Below are positions 33,605-41,460 of a stretch of 64,000 nucleotides of DNA, piece after piece. The notes under the pieces are model-generated. The model was not told the origin of the DNA. It saw only the letters and a list, made by a program, of their open reading frames with translations, and searched no databases. The translations under genes were made by a program, and so were the position numbers. Each line of letters starts with the position of its first letter. The stretch's first letter is position 1. Source of the DNA: an uncultured Acetatifactor sp. (GTDB lineage: Bacteria > Bacillota > Clostridia > Lachnospirales > Lachnospiraceae); NCBI GenBank assembly GCA_910584375.1, contig CAJUAH010000002.1:1-64000 (forward strand). The letters are read 5' to 3'.

Positions 33605-34900
33605 TTAGCCGGGCAGGCGCAGGCGTTCCCGCAGATCCCTGAACGCGCTGATGCGGGACCCTGCCCTTGACATCGCGTATTGCCTACAGGTATCAGTATA
33701 TATCCTGACGGCTTTTTCCGCAACCACATCTTCCCGATACTTAAGGGACTCCTCTGCAGCGCCCAGTCTCAAACTGTCCCGCAGAGGTTCGCTCTGCAGT
33801 ACACGCAACAGCTGCTCCGTGAACGCCTCTTCGTTCTCCGGGCACAGATAGCCGCTGACGCCGTCCTTTACCAGATCCTCCACACCCGAGGCCCGCAGCG
33901 CCACCACGGGAGTCCCGGCGGCCATGGCCTCCAGAATCACGATGCCCTGGGTCTCCGTCTTGGAGGCGAACACAAAGCAGTCCGCCGCCGCCATATAGGC
34001 CGCGATCTCCCGGTTGGGGAGACTTCCCAGAAAGCAGATCTGCTGACGGATATCCAGTTGGTCGCACAGATCCATGTACTCCTCCCGCTGGGGACCGTCC
34101 CCTATGACCATCAATCTGAAATCCGGCAGGGTACTCTTAAGTCTTGCCATGCACCGCAGCAGAAAAGGCACGTTCTTTTCATGCCCCAGGCGGGACACCG
34201 TGACCAGCAGAGGCATCTCTCCCCGGCCATAGCGCTGCCGGATCTCCCGGACCGCCGCAATCTCCGGCCGATAGCTCTCTTCCGTCAGCCCCGTGGGCAG
34301 CACCGCCAGGTCGGCCTGACAGTTATAAGTATATCCGTATTGCAGATTAAAAGTCCTTTTCATGCCCTCCGTGGGAGCGATCACCGTGTGACAGCGCCGC
34401 ATAAAGCCGCTGAGATACCAGGGCGCCAGCTCCTGCTTGATGGCCCGGCTGCCCCGGCTGCGGAGCCGCCCTATAACGCCGTCCTTCTCCTCTCCCCGGC
34501 TCAGCCAGTGGATGGGACCCGCATAGTCCAGATACTGTTCATACCGGGTGTGGTATGTATATACCAGCGGAATATTGTATTTGGCGGACAGATGAGCCGC
34601 CACCTTTCCGATCAGTACCGGATGATGCACATGGATCACATCAAACTCCTCTCTGGAAAAAGTTTCCTCCAGCACCGGGTCCAAAGGATTGGGCAACACC
34701 GTGTCGCTGTAAAAATGCTGGCTCAGCGTGCTGTAACGCACCACATCCTCCTCCGGCTCCGTCTCCAGGTGATCGTATCTGGGGGCGAACACCACCACCC
34801 TGTGCCCCTGCTCGCGCAGAGCCTTTGTCAGCCGTTCAATGGAGATGGGCACTCCGCCTATAAAAGGTTTGTAGTTGTTGGTCATCATCGCTATTTTCAT
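33605..34900 (-). CDS. GT4-family glycosyltransferase
   Basis: 431-residue GT-B fold transferase. Seen: MKIAMMTNNYKPFIGGVPIS at the N-terminus, DVIHVHHPVLIGKVA in the acceptor domain, TVSRLGHEKNVPFLL, and the donor-binding EX7E motif in KTETQGIVILEAMAAGTPVV. It resembles 1,2-diacylglycerol 3-glucosyltransferases, so a membrane glucolipid role is possible, but specificity cannot be read from sequence. RBS GGGAGAGG. The DedA-type membrane protein gene upstream is consistent with envelope work. Confidence 0.85.
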   Translation of the reverse strand: MKIAMMTNNYKPFIGGVPISIERLTKALREQGHRVVVFAPRYDHLETEPEEDVVRYSTLSQHFYSDTVLPNPLDPVLEETFSREEFDVIHVHHPVLIGKVAAHLSAKYNIPLVYTYHTRYEQYLDYAGPIHWLSRGEEKDGVIGRLRSRGSRAIKQELAPWYLSGFMRRCHTVIAPTEGMKRTFNLQYGYTYNCQADLAVLPTGLTEESYRPEIAAVREIRQRYGRGEMPLLVTVSRLGHEKNVPFLLRCMARLKSTLPDFRLMVIGDGPQREEYMDLCDQLDIRQQICFLGSLPNREIAAYMAAADCFVFASKTETQGIVILEAMAAGTPVVALRASGVEDLVKDGVSGYLCPENEEAFTEQLLRVLQSEPLRDSLRLGAAEESLKYREDVVAEKAVRIYTDTCRQYAMSRAGSRISAFRDLRERLRLPG

Positions 34901-34930
34901 CTCTGTATACCTCTCCCTTGTTATTTCTGC

Positions 34931-35006
34931 CACCGTCGGACAGACCCGTCAAATCAGGCATATTCCTGTCACCGTCAGTCAGACCCGTCCAGCCAGGCGT
35001 ATCCAT
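34931..35006. repeat. Tandem ~38-bp repeat between GT and DedA genes
   Basis: CACCGTCGGACAGACCCGTC (continuing AAATCAGGCATATTCC) and CACCGTCAGTCAGACCCGTC (continuing CAGCCAGGCGTATCC) are adjacent copies with several differences. Confidence 0.6.
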
Positions 35007-35011
35007 CACAC

Positions 35012-35521
35012 TCAGGCAAACCAGCTCAGCACCTGCTCCCCGCAGAAGTATCCCGCTCCCACAAAAAACAGGTTCCATATAAAGATACCTATGGTGGAGC
35101 AGATCACGTACCGGTCAAGCCGCATCCGAAACACTCCCGCCGGAATGGATACTAAAGTGCGTATCATGGGGATCAGCTTGGCGGCGATCAACCCCATGCC
35201 GCCCTTCTCCTGCACCCAATTCAAGTACTTCTCTATCCTTGGACGCTGTTTGGGGAATTTGTTCATATATTTTTCCAGAAAAAACCGTCCTCCGGTTAAG
35301 CCCAGCACATACAGAACCATGCTGCCCAGCAGCCCCGCCGCCACGGTGATCACCATCACCCAGGGGAAGGATATATTGCCTCCCGCCGCCATGATCCCCG
35401 CCAGCGGCATGATGATCCCCGCCGGAAATCCCGGCAGATTCATATACTCCAAAAATACCAGCACAAAGATCGCGATCGCTCCATACCTTGTAAACACATC
35501 CAAAACAGCCGAATAGTCCAT
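35012..35521 (-). CDS. DedA/SNARE-associated family membrane protein
   Basis: 169 residues. Several hydrophobic helices, including AIAIFVLVFLEYMNLPGFPA and VITVAAGLLGSMVLYVLGL, plus the DedA core IAAKLIPMIRTLVSIPAGVF. DedA proteins are implicated in lipid flipping (polyprenyl phosphate or phosphatidylethanolamine) and membrane homeostasis. A shorter member. Start with AGGAG at 3 bases; longer in-frame N-terminal extension is hydrophilic and unlikely. Confidence 0.88.
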   Translation of the reverse strand: MDYSAVLDVFTRYGAIAIFVLVFLEYMNLPGFPAGIIMPLAGIMAAGGNISFPWVMVITVAAGLLGSMVLYVLGLTGGRFFLEKYMNKFPKQRPRIEKYLNWVQEKGGMGLIAAKLIPMIRTLVSIPAGVFRMRLDRYVICSTIGIFIWNLFFVGAGYFCGEQVLSWFA

Positions 35522-35592
35522 TTTCTCCTGCCTCCCTTTCGTCTCTTCACCCCCGTTTTCCCCGGGCGTTACCATTCTTTTTGTTACATACT

Positions 35593-35976
35593 TTACCGAG
35601 TCCTGCCCACGTCTACATAAAATCTTCCCGCAAAATCCGTATACTCTGCCGTCAGAGTATAGGTGTCGTCATAACTTATGGTCAGGTATGTGACCAGCTC
35701 TTTGGCCTGATCCAGCTCCTTTACCGCATTCCCCTCCGAGTCATACAGAACGATATTCAGGACTCCGTTCTCAATCTCAGAGGAAAAATAAAACCGGATA
35801 TCGTCTCCTCTCTTAGCCGAGAAGGATATGGTTGAGACCTCTGTGGTCGGCTCCGACACGGAAAAAGAGCGGCTGATATTGCCCAGCCTTTTAGGGCCGG
35901 ACAATATCAGCAGGGCTGTCACCGCGGAAACAACGCCAACAGCCGTCAGAATCACTGCCAGATATTTCTTCTTCAT
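35593..35976 (-). CDS. Small membrane-anchored or secreted hypothetical protein
   Basis: About 127 residues. An N-terminal hydrophobic segment (YLAVILTAVGVVSAVTALLI) could be a signal anchor; no lipobox. The rest is a small beta-rich extracytoplasmic domain (SFSAKRGDDIRFYFSSEIEN; LNIVLYDSEGNAVKELDQAK; YDDTYTLTAEYTDFAGRFYV), the pattern of a compact beta-sandwich. No family recognised. Two 21-base repeats lie upstream of the gene. Confidence 0.55.
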   Translation of the reverse strand: MKKKYLAVILTAVGVVSAVTALLILSGPKRLGNISRSFSVSEPTTEVSTISFSAKRGDDIRFYFSSEIENGVLNIVLYDSEGNAVKELDQAKELVTYLTISYDDTYTLTAEYTDFAGRFYVDVGRTR

Positions 35977-36061
35977 CCTCTCACATCCTCTCTGTCTCTC
36001 GTAAAACGGTTTCCCCGCTTTCAGAGAATAGTATAAGCCGTTCTTCTGAAGTTTTCTGGCA

Positions 36062-36101
36062 TGGAAAACCAAAGAATTTCTGTGAAAAACCAAAGAATTT
36101 C
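36062..36101. repeat. Short tandem repeat GAAAACCAAAGAATTTCT
   Basis: Two adjacent copies, about 36063-36080 and 36084-36101, in AT-rich sequence just beyond the small gene. Confidence 0.6.
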
Positions 36102-36127
36102 TAAAGAAAGAAAAAAGAACAGGAAAA

Positions 36128-36155
36128 GCCGGGGATGAATACCTCCATCCCCGGC
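36128..36155 (-). terminator. Terminator after the TldD/PmbA pair
   Basis: Minus-strand stem GCCGGGGATG / CATCCCCGGC with a short loop and TTTT. It ends the two-gene metallopeptidase unit. Confidence 0.8.
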
Positions 36156-36191
36156 CTGCTGACCGCCCGGCGCCGTCTGTGCGGCCCGCGC

Positions 36192-37415
36192 TCAGTTTCC
36201 AGATCCGCCAAGACGCATCCGCACCAGGATGCTCTTGTCGTTAAATACCGGCTGGTCGCTGCCCACGCCGATAAAGTCCTCTCCAAATATGGCAAACATG
36301 CTGCTCACCAGAGTGAACTCCGGCAGCCTGCCCAAAAGTTTCTCGCCGTCACAGAGATACGCCATCTGCACCGGCATGATCAGATCCCCCTTCTCGTTGT
36401 AGGTCGTGCCGCCGCATCTCATGGGAACAACGGTCAGCCTGCCGTCCAGCAGCTCCCGGATCGTCTTATCGCTGCGGCGGATCCGCAGATTTACATTGCC
36501 GTTGCCCGGCGTATCGGTGTAGGATCGGAAAGCGCCGCCCGTATGCTCCACCCCGTATTTCGCGGCTGTCCTCTTGTCCGCGTACCCCCGCAGGACCACG
36601 CCGTTTTCGATAAAGGGCAGTCGGTCTTCCGGCCAGGTGACGCCCTCCCCGTCAAAGAAGGGAAGATTCCAGCATTCCGCCTCCGACACGTCGTGAGCCA
36701 GGCTGAAATGTTCGGAGAAAACTTTCTCCCCGATCCTGCCGGACAGAAGGGATGTACCCAGGCTCATGCTCTCCGCGTTCAGATTATCCGTCAGATAGCC
36801 CAGCAAGCCATAATACTGTGTCTGCACGATGATCTCGTCGGGAAGTTCCAGGAGCGTGCCGTAGGCGGAGAGGTAATTGTCCGCCATGGCATAGAATTTG
36901 TCCATGTCAAAATCCCTCTGGCCTATGGAAAAGCCTCCGTCGCTGAGCTCCCGGCTGTCCCTGTGCTTAAAGGAAAGCCCAAAATCCGTGGTGCAGTCCC
37001 TGTAAGAATAGTCAAGTCCCCTGTCATTCTCCTGCCCCGAGTACATGACCAACTGCGTGAAACCTCCGTTCAGGGTAAAGTCGGGATACCGGGAGCGCAC
37101 ATGCTCCAGCGCCTCCCGGGTCATATCCATGAGCTGACCGTCCGTGAGTACCCTCTCCGTCATATCGCGGCTGCGCCTGCCGGTCTCCATCTCATAGGGA
37201 TAGGGCCGCTTTAGCGCCAGGTTCCGCCGGGCCCTGGCATACCCTTCCTCATCCCCCATCTCTCCCTCCTGAAAATGCACGCCCAGGAATCCGTCTTCCT
37301 GCACCCGGAAGGAAAGGTGTGTCCGGTCTCTCCTGTCAAAACCGCAGACCTTGTTTTCCTCTATTCCCACAGAGGACGTGGCGGTACGCAGCGTATATTT
37401 TTCTTTATTCTCCAT
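36192..37415 (-). CDS. TldD/PmbA family protein (PmbA-like partner)
   Basis: 407 residues of the modulator-of-gyrase fold. Seen: GGFTQLVMYSGQENDRGLDY, AEAMSLGTSLLSGRIGEKVF-like NAESMSLGTSLLSGRIGEK, NGVVLRGYADKRTAAKYGVE and the C-terminal SMFAIFGEDFIGVGSDQPVF. It lacks the HExxxH zinc motif present in its neighbour, so it is probably the non-catalytic partner of a TldD/E-type heterodimeric protease that trims small peptides. 16 bases below the HExxxH-containing gene and likely co-translated. Confidence 0.85.
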   Translation of the reverse strand: MENKEKYTLRTATSSVGIEENKVCGFDRRDRTHLSFRVQEDGFLGVHFQEGEMGDEEGYARARRNLALKRPYPYEMETGRRSRDMTERVLTDGQLMDMTREALEHVRSRYPDFTLNGGFTQLVMYSGQENDRGLDYSYRDCTTDFGLSFKHRDSRELSDGGFSIGQRDFDMDKFYAMADNYLSAYGTLLELPDEIIVQTQYYGLLGYLTDNLNAESMSLGTSLLSGRIGEKVFSEHFSLAHDVSEAECWNLPFFDGEGVTWPEDRLPFIENGVVLRGYADKRTAAKYGVEHTGGAFRSYTDTPGNGNVNLRIRRSDKTIRELLDGRLTVVPMRCGGTTYNEKGDLIMPVQMAYLCDGEKLLGRLPEFTLVSSMFAIFGEDFIGVGSDQPVFNDKSILVRMRLGGSGN

Positions 37416-37431
37416 AAATATCCTCCCCTGT

Positions 37432-38769
37432 CTAATTGACGGTCAGCTTTTTGACCCGGACGGTGGGCCCTCCCGCAGATACCTGCACTGTCTGACCGTT
37501 CTTGCCGCATCTGAAAGCGTCGAATATCTCCAGATCGTCCCCCACCGCGTCTATGTCAAACAAAGTCCGAAATACGCTGCCGGTGAGCACATTGACCCGG
37601 ACAGGCTCACAGCGCCGTCCGTCCCGGATGCGGTAGCACAGGCCGGGCTGCATCGTAAAAGCGGAAGAACCTGTGCCCCACATGATATCATGAACATAGA
37701 CACCGTCCTTCACTCCCCGGATGATTTCTTCCGGTATATCCTGGCCTGCCGCCATATAGGTGTTGGTCATCCTCACCATGGGAACCGAACCGTAGTCTTC
37801 CGCCCGGGCGTTGCCGGTGACTTTCTCCCCCAGGGCCGAGGCCGATTTGCTGTCATGGAGCCTGCCGGTCAACACCCCGTCCCGGATCAGCCAGGTCTCC
37901 CCGGCCGCATTGCCTTCGTCGTCATAGGGCGTATAGCCGTTGCGGTCCATACCGCCGCTGTCGCAGATAGATACCTTTTCACTTCCCACCTTTTTGCCCA
38001 GCACCCACTCCTCCCGCAGCGTCCTGTCGTTCAGCATATAGTCGGACTCGCTCTTATGACCGAAACTCTCATGGGTAAACATGGCCGTGGCCAGGGGCGA
38101 CAGCACACAGGTATAGTCTCCCGGCTCCAGATCCACGGCGTTTCTGGCATAGTCCAGATACCGGTCCCGCTCCGCAATAATCTCCTGTTCCCGGCCAAAC
38201 AGCCGGGCAAACTCCATCTCCTGAAAAGCTTTTCCCGCCCATGTGGTGACTCCGTCCACCACAAAGGCGCAGCCCACCCATATGCTGCAGCGTTGCATAT
38301 CCTGCTGAATCTCCGCTCCCTTGCTGGAGTAATACTCCTTGACTGTGTGCGTGCTGGTATAATTGCCCGCATGGGATTTAAGCTCCTGTATGGACTCGTC
38401 CACGCATACCGAGAGATAGTGGGCCACCAGCCCCTCCCTCTGTTCGGGTGTGACGGTCCGCACGTCATTTTCCCCGTCATACTTTAAGATGCGGGCCTTA
38501 TGACAGCCGAAGTTCCTGACCGTCGGATGATTGCAGATATCCGGATCTCTCCGCGCGAGAGCCGCCAGATTATCGATCTCCCGCTGAATGTTCTTCAGAT
38601 CATTGGTGGCGCCCGTATACCACATATGGCCGTCAAATACCCGTATCAGCGCGCCTGCGATCCGGCACTGGCTGTTGGCCTCCACTTCACCGTTTGCAAT
38701 ATAATAATTCACATACTCCTTTTTCTCTATCCTGACTTCCGTAAACAGATTTTCCGGGAACCTGTACAT
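37432..38769 (-). CDS. tldD: TldD family metallopeptidase with HExxxH
   Basis: 445 residues. The zinc motif HESFGH (His233-Glu234...His238) sits in AMFTHESFGHKSESD. Other family segments are GNAAGETWLIRDGVLTGRLH, MGTGSSAFTMQPGLCY-like WGTGSSAFTMQPGLCYRIRD, and FRCGKNGQTVQVSAGGPTV. It is the catalytic half of a TldD/TldE-type protease. RBS AGGAGGAG. Gene pair with the PmbA-like protein just below. Confidence 0.88.
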   Translation of the reverse strand: MYRFPENLFTEVRIEKKEYVNYYIANGEVEANSQCRIAGALIRVFDGHMWYTGATNDLKNIQREIDNLAALARRDPDICNHPTVRNFGCHKARILKYDGENDVRTVTPEQREGLVAHYLSVCVDESIQELKSHAGNYTSTHTVKEYYSSKGAEIQQDMQRCSIWVGCAFVVDGVTTWAGKAFQEMEFARLFGREQEIIAERDRYLDYARNAVDLEPGDYTCVLSPLATAMFTHESFGHKSESDYMLNDRTLREEWVLGKKVGSEKVSICDSGGMDRNGYTPYDDEGNAAGETWLIRDGVLTGRLHDSKSASALGEKVTGNARAEDYGSVPMVRMTNTYMAAGQDIPEEIIRGVKDGVYVHDIMWGTGSSAFTMQPGLCYRIRDGRRCEPVRVNVLTGSVFRTLFDIDAVGDDLEIFDAFRCGKNGQTVQVSAGGPTVRVKKLTVN

Positions 38770-39005
38770 CGCGCCGCTCCTCCTATATGCCTGTATATTT
38801 TTTATTTTATCATAACTCCAGGCATAATGTCATCCCGCAATTTCAGATATATACTTTAAAAAAATCTTAAAGTCTCAGCGCTTGTCCCGCATGTTTATTT
38901 GGTATAAAATGAAGTCAGTATACACATTGCCGCATTTTCAAAGGTTCCCTTATAAAAAGGGTACAGAGTCATTCCCTGACAGCATGATCAGAAAGGAAAA
39001 TACGC

Positions 39006-41372
39006 ATGATAAACTTGAACTGTAAACTGAAAAAAGCCGTCCGTTTACTATACCCGCTGCTGGCCGCGACGGTCCTGCTGACAGGCTGCGGTATGGCCGG
39101 ACAGGGCGAAAACACATCCGGAGATTCTGAACAGATTACCGCGCCCGAACAGACCGATCCGCCCCGGCAGGCCATAGACTGGGACAGCCATCAGGTGACC
39201 CCGGCCCAGGAAACAACGGATGGCCCTTCCTGGAACATAGTGGACTATTTTGACGGCTGGATCAAGTACCCCGCGAAGTATGACTGGAAAAATTCAGAGT
39301 ATTTCGGAGGCACGGACGGCGACTTCTGCGCCAGAACCCAGTATGTCCTCTACAACGAGGACGGCACTTACGGCGACGGGTGGTACAGCCTGGACTATTT
39401 TGACATGGCGACCGGGGACTCCCTGCACAGCGAAGTGGATTATGACAGTTGGGGCGTACATGAATATGCCAGCCTGGGCGGGGTGGATGTGGCGGGCGAT
39501 AAGCTGCTGGCCTGCTATTTCTGTACTTCTGAGGCGGAGGGTACTCCCAGATCTCACTGCTCCCTGGTGCTCTACCATATGGAAGACGGCGTGCAGAAAA
39601 CGCTGGATCTGCTGCCCGCCCTGGAAACGGCTGAGGCGGCTGAGCGCAAAGATCTGGGCTCGCCTCTGGATGTGCTGTATGATCAAAAAGGATGCTGTTA
39701 TATTGTCCTGAAAGATCAGATCCTTATTATCGGCGAGGACGGGCAGCTGCTGTTGGCGGCAGAGCCCGGGGAGGACGCCGGGGCCCTGACCTATCTGTGC
39801 AAAACGCCGGAGGGGTTTCCCATCTTTGTGGACATGAATCTTCGGGGACGAAAGAATACCTACTGGGTCTACGACCACGACGGCGGGCAACTGCGCTCTC
39901 TGGGAGAGTCCGGCTATATATCGCTGGAGTACGGCTGCGCGGATCCCGGCGGATATCTGTATCATTTCTCACTGGGTAAAATCATCCGCTGGGATACGCT
40001 GACGGGCACCCATGAGAATATCTTTGACTGTGAGGCGGGCAGTATCTGTTCCAACACTGCCGCTGAAAAGCTGATGGCGATCCGGGAGGACGGCAATCTG
40101 GTACTCATGGATCCTGTGACGGAGACAAAAAGCATCTACGTTTTTTCCCCGGCTCCTCTTGAGGAAAAAACTCTCACTCTGGTATCCGCCTGTTACGGAA
40201 CCCAGATGATACAGGATGCCGCTACGCTCTTTTCCATCAAGAAACCGGGCGTCAACATCGCCTGTACCTCCATCTCTGAGGGCGACGACTGGGAGACCTA
40301 TAATACGAACCTGATAAACCGCATTATATCCGGGGACGCCCCCGATATGTTTGTCGTCCCTGCGGAAAAGATGCAGATACTCTATGAAAAGGGGGCGCTG
40401 GCGGATCTGAGCGATGTGTTTTCCCAGGAACTGCGGGAGCAGGTCTTTGGCTGCGTCTGGAACGCGGGTACCATCGACGGAAAGTTGGTGGGACTTACCA
40501 CCGGCGTATATACGCGCAGTATGGTGGTCTCGGAAGATATATGGTCACAGGACACGTGGACGCTGGAGGATATGCTGGCTCTGGCGGAAAATAACCCGGA
40601 CGGAACCCTGAAGGGACTGATCCCCATGGAGAGCGGTAACCTGTCTCCCTCCGCGCTGTTGCAGACGATCGCTCTCCAGGATATCTCCGCCTCGCTGGTG
40701 GACTGGGACGCCGGGATCTGTCATTTCGACAGCCCGACTTTCCGCAAGCTTATGGAATACTGTAAAAACACGCCCCTGCCACAGACCGATCTGGATTATC
40801 AGGGAATGTTTGCCGCCTCTGCCCGGGAAGTACAAAACAGGGAATATCTGGCCTTGTCTTTCAGTGCGTCTGACCTTTCCAGTTTCAGCCAGGCTATGTC
40901 CTGTTTCCCCGATGGATACCGCTGTGTGGGCGTTCCCACCGACAGGGAATCCGGCAATATAGCCTATGCGACCTCATTTCTGGTAGTCAGCAAAGATTCG
41001 GAGAATATGGATCTTATCCGTGAATTTCTCCCCACTCTCTACGGGGAGGAGATGGCGCGCAAATATCCCCAGAACTGTCTGCGTCGGGATGTGCTGCGCA
41101 GCCGCGTAGTCATCCCCGACTGGGACAATCAGCCCCAGTTCAGCATGGGAGAGGGAGTTTATCAGTTACTGCCCGCCAAACCGGACGGCACTTCCTATGT
41201 GGAGGATTATATAGAATATATGGACAGTTGCATCCTCTATCCCACCGCGGACTCCACCATCGCCGGTATCGTCTGGGAGGAGACGGAGCCCTACTTCAAC
41301 GGAGACAAGGATCTGGACAGTGTTGTCGATATCATACAGCGCAGGGTACAGACATACTTGGATGAGAGGTAA
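39006..41372 (+). CDS. Large lipoprotein with a C-terminal solute-binding domain
   Basis: 788 residues. Signal peptide with lipobox LLTGC (residues about 24-28). Residues about 60-390 are beta-rich and repeat-like (YLCKTPEGFPIFVDMNLRG; LIIGEDGQLLLAAEPGED; LRSLGESGYISLEYGC), suggesting a propeller-type sensor region. Residues about 400-780 resemble an ABC-type extracellular solute-binding protein: TLTLVSACYGTQMIQDAATL, INRIISGDAPDMFVV, ALADLSDVF, GVPTDRESGNIAYATSFLVV. No permease or ATPase gene lies beside it. RBS AAAGGAAAA. Paralogous to the next gene. Confidence 0.75.
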   Translation: MINLNCKLKKAVRLLYPLLAATVLLTGCGMAGQGENTSGDSEQITAPEQTDPPRQAIDWDSHQVTPAQETTDGPSWNIVDYFDGWIKYPAKYDWKNSEYFGGTDGDFCARTQYVLYNEDGTYGDGWYSLDYFDMATGDSLHSEVDYDSWGVHEYASLGGVDVAGDKLLACYFCTSEAEGTPRSHCSLVLYHMEDGVQKTLDLLPALETAEAAERKDLGSPLDVLYDQKGCCYIVLKDQILIIGEDGQLLLAAEPGEDAGALTYLCKTPEGFPIFVDMNLRGRKNTYWVYDHDGGQLRSLGESGYISLEYGCADPGGYLYHFSLGKIIRWDTLTGTHENIFDCEAGSICSNTAAEKLMAIREDGNLVLMDPVTETKSIYVFSPAPLEEKTLTLVSACYGTQMIQDAATLFSIKKPGVNIACTSISEGDDWETYNTNLINRIISGDAPDMFVVPAEKMQILYEKGALADLSDVFSQELREQVFGCVWNAGTIDGKLVGLTTGVYTRSMVVSEDIWSQDTWTLEDMLALAENNPDGTLKGLIPMESGNLSPSALLQTIALQDISASLVDWDAGICHFDSPTFRKLMEYCKNTPLPQTDLDYQGMFAASAREVQNREYLALSFSASDLSSFSQAMSCFPDGYRCVGVPTDRESGNIAYATSFLVVSKDSENMDLIREFLPTLYGEEMARKYPQNCLRRDVLRSRVVIPDWDNQPQFSMGEGVYQLLPAKPDGTSYVEDYIEYMDSCILYPTADSTIAGIVWEETEPYFNGDKDLDSVVDIIQRRVQTYLDER

Positions 41373-41460
41373 CGACGGTCTGTGCCGACAGGCACGTGAC
41401 AGAGCTTTTGACACCCATATCTATCCTGACAGACAAACCAATAATGATAGGAGTGACACA

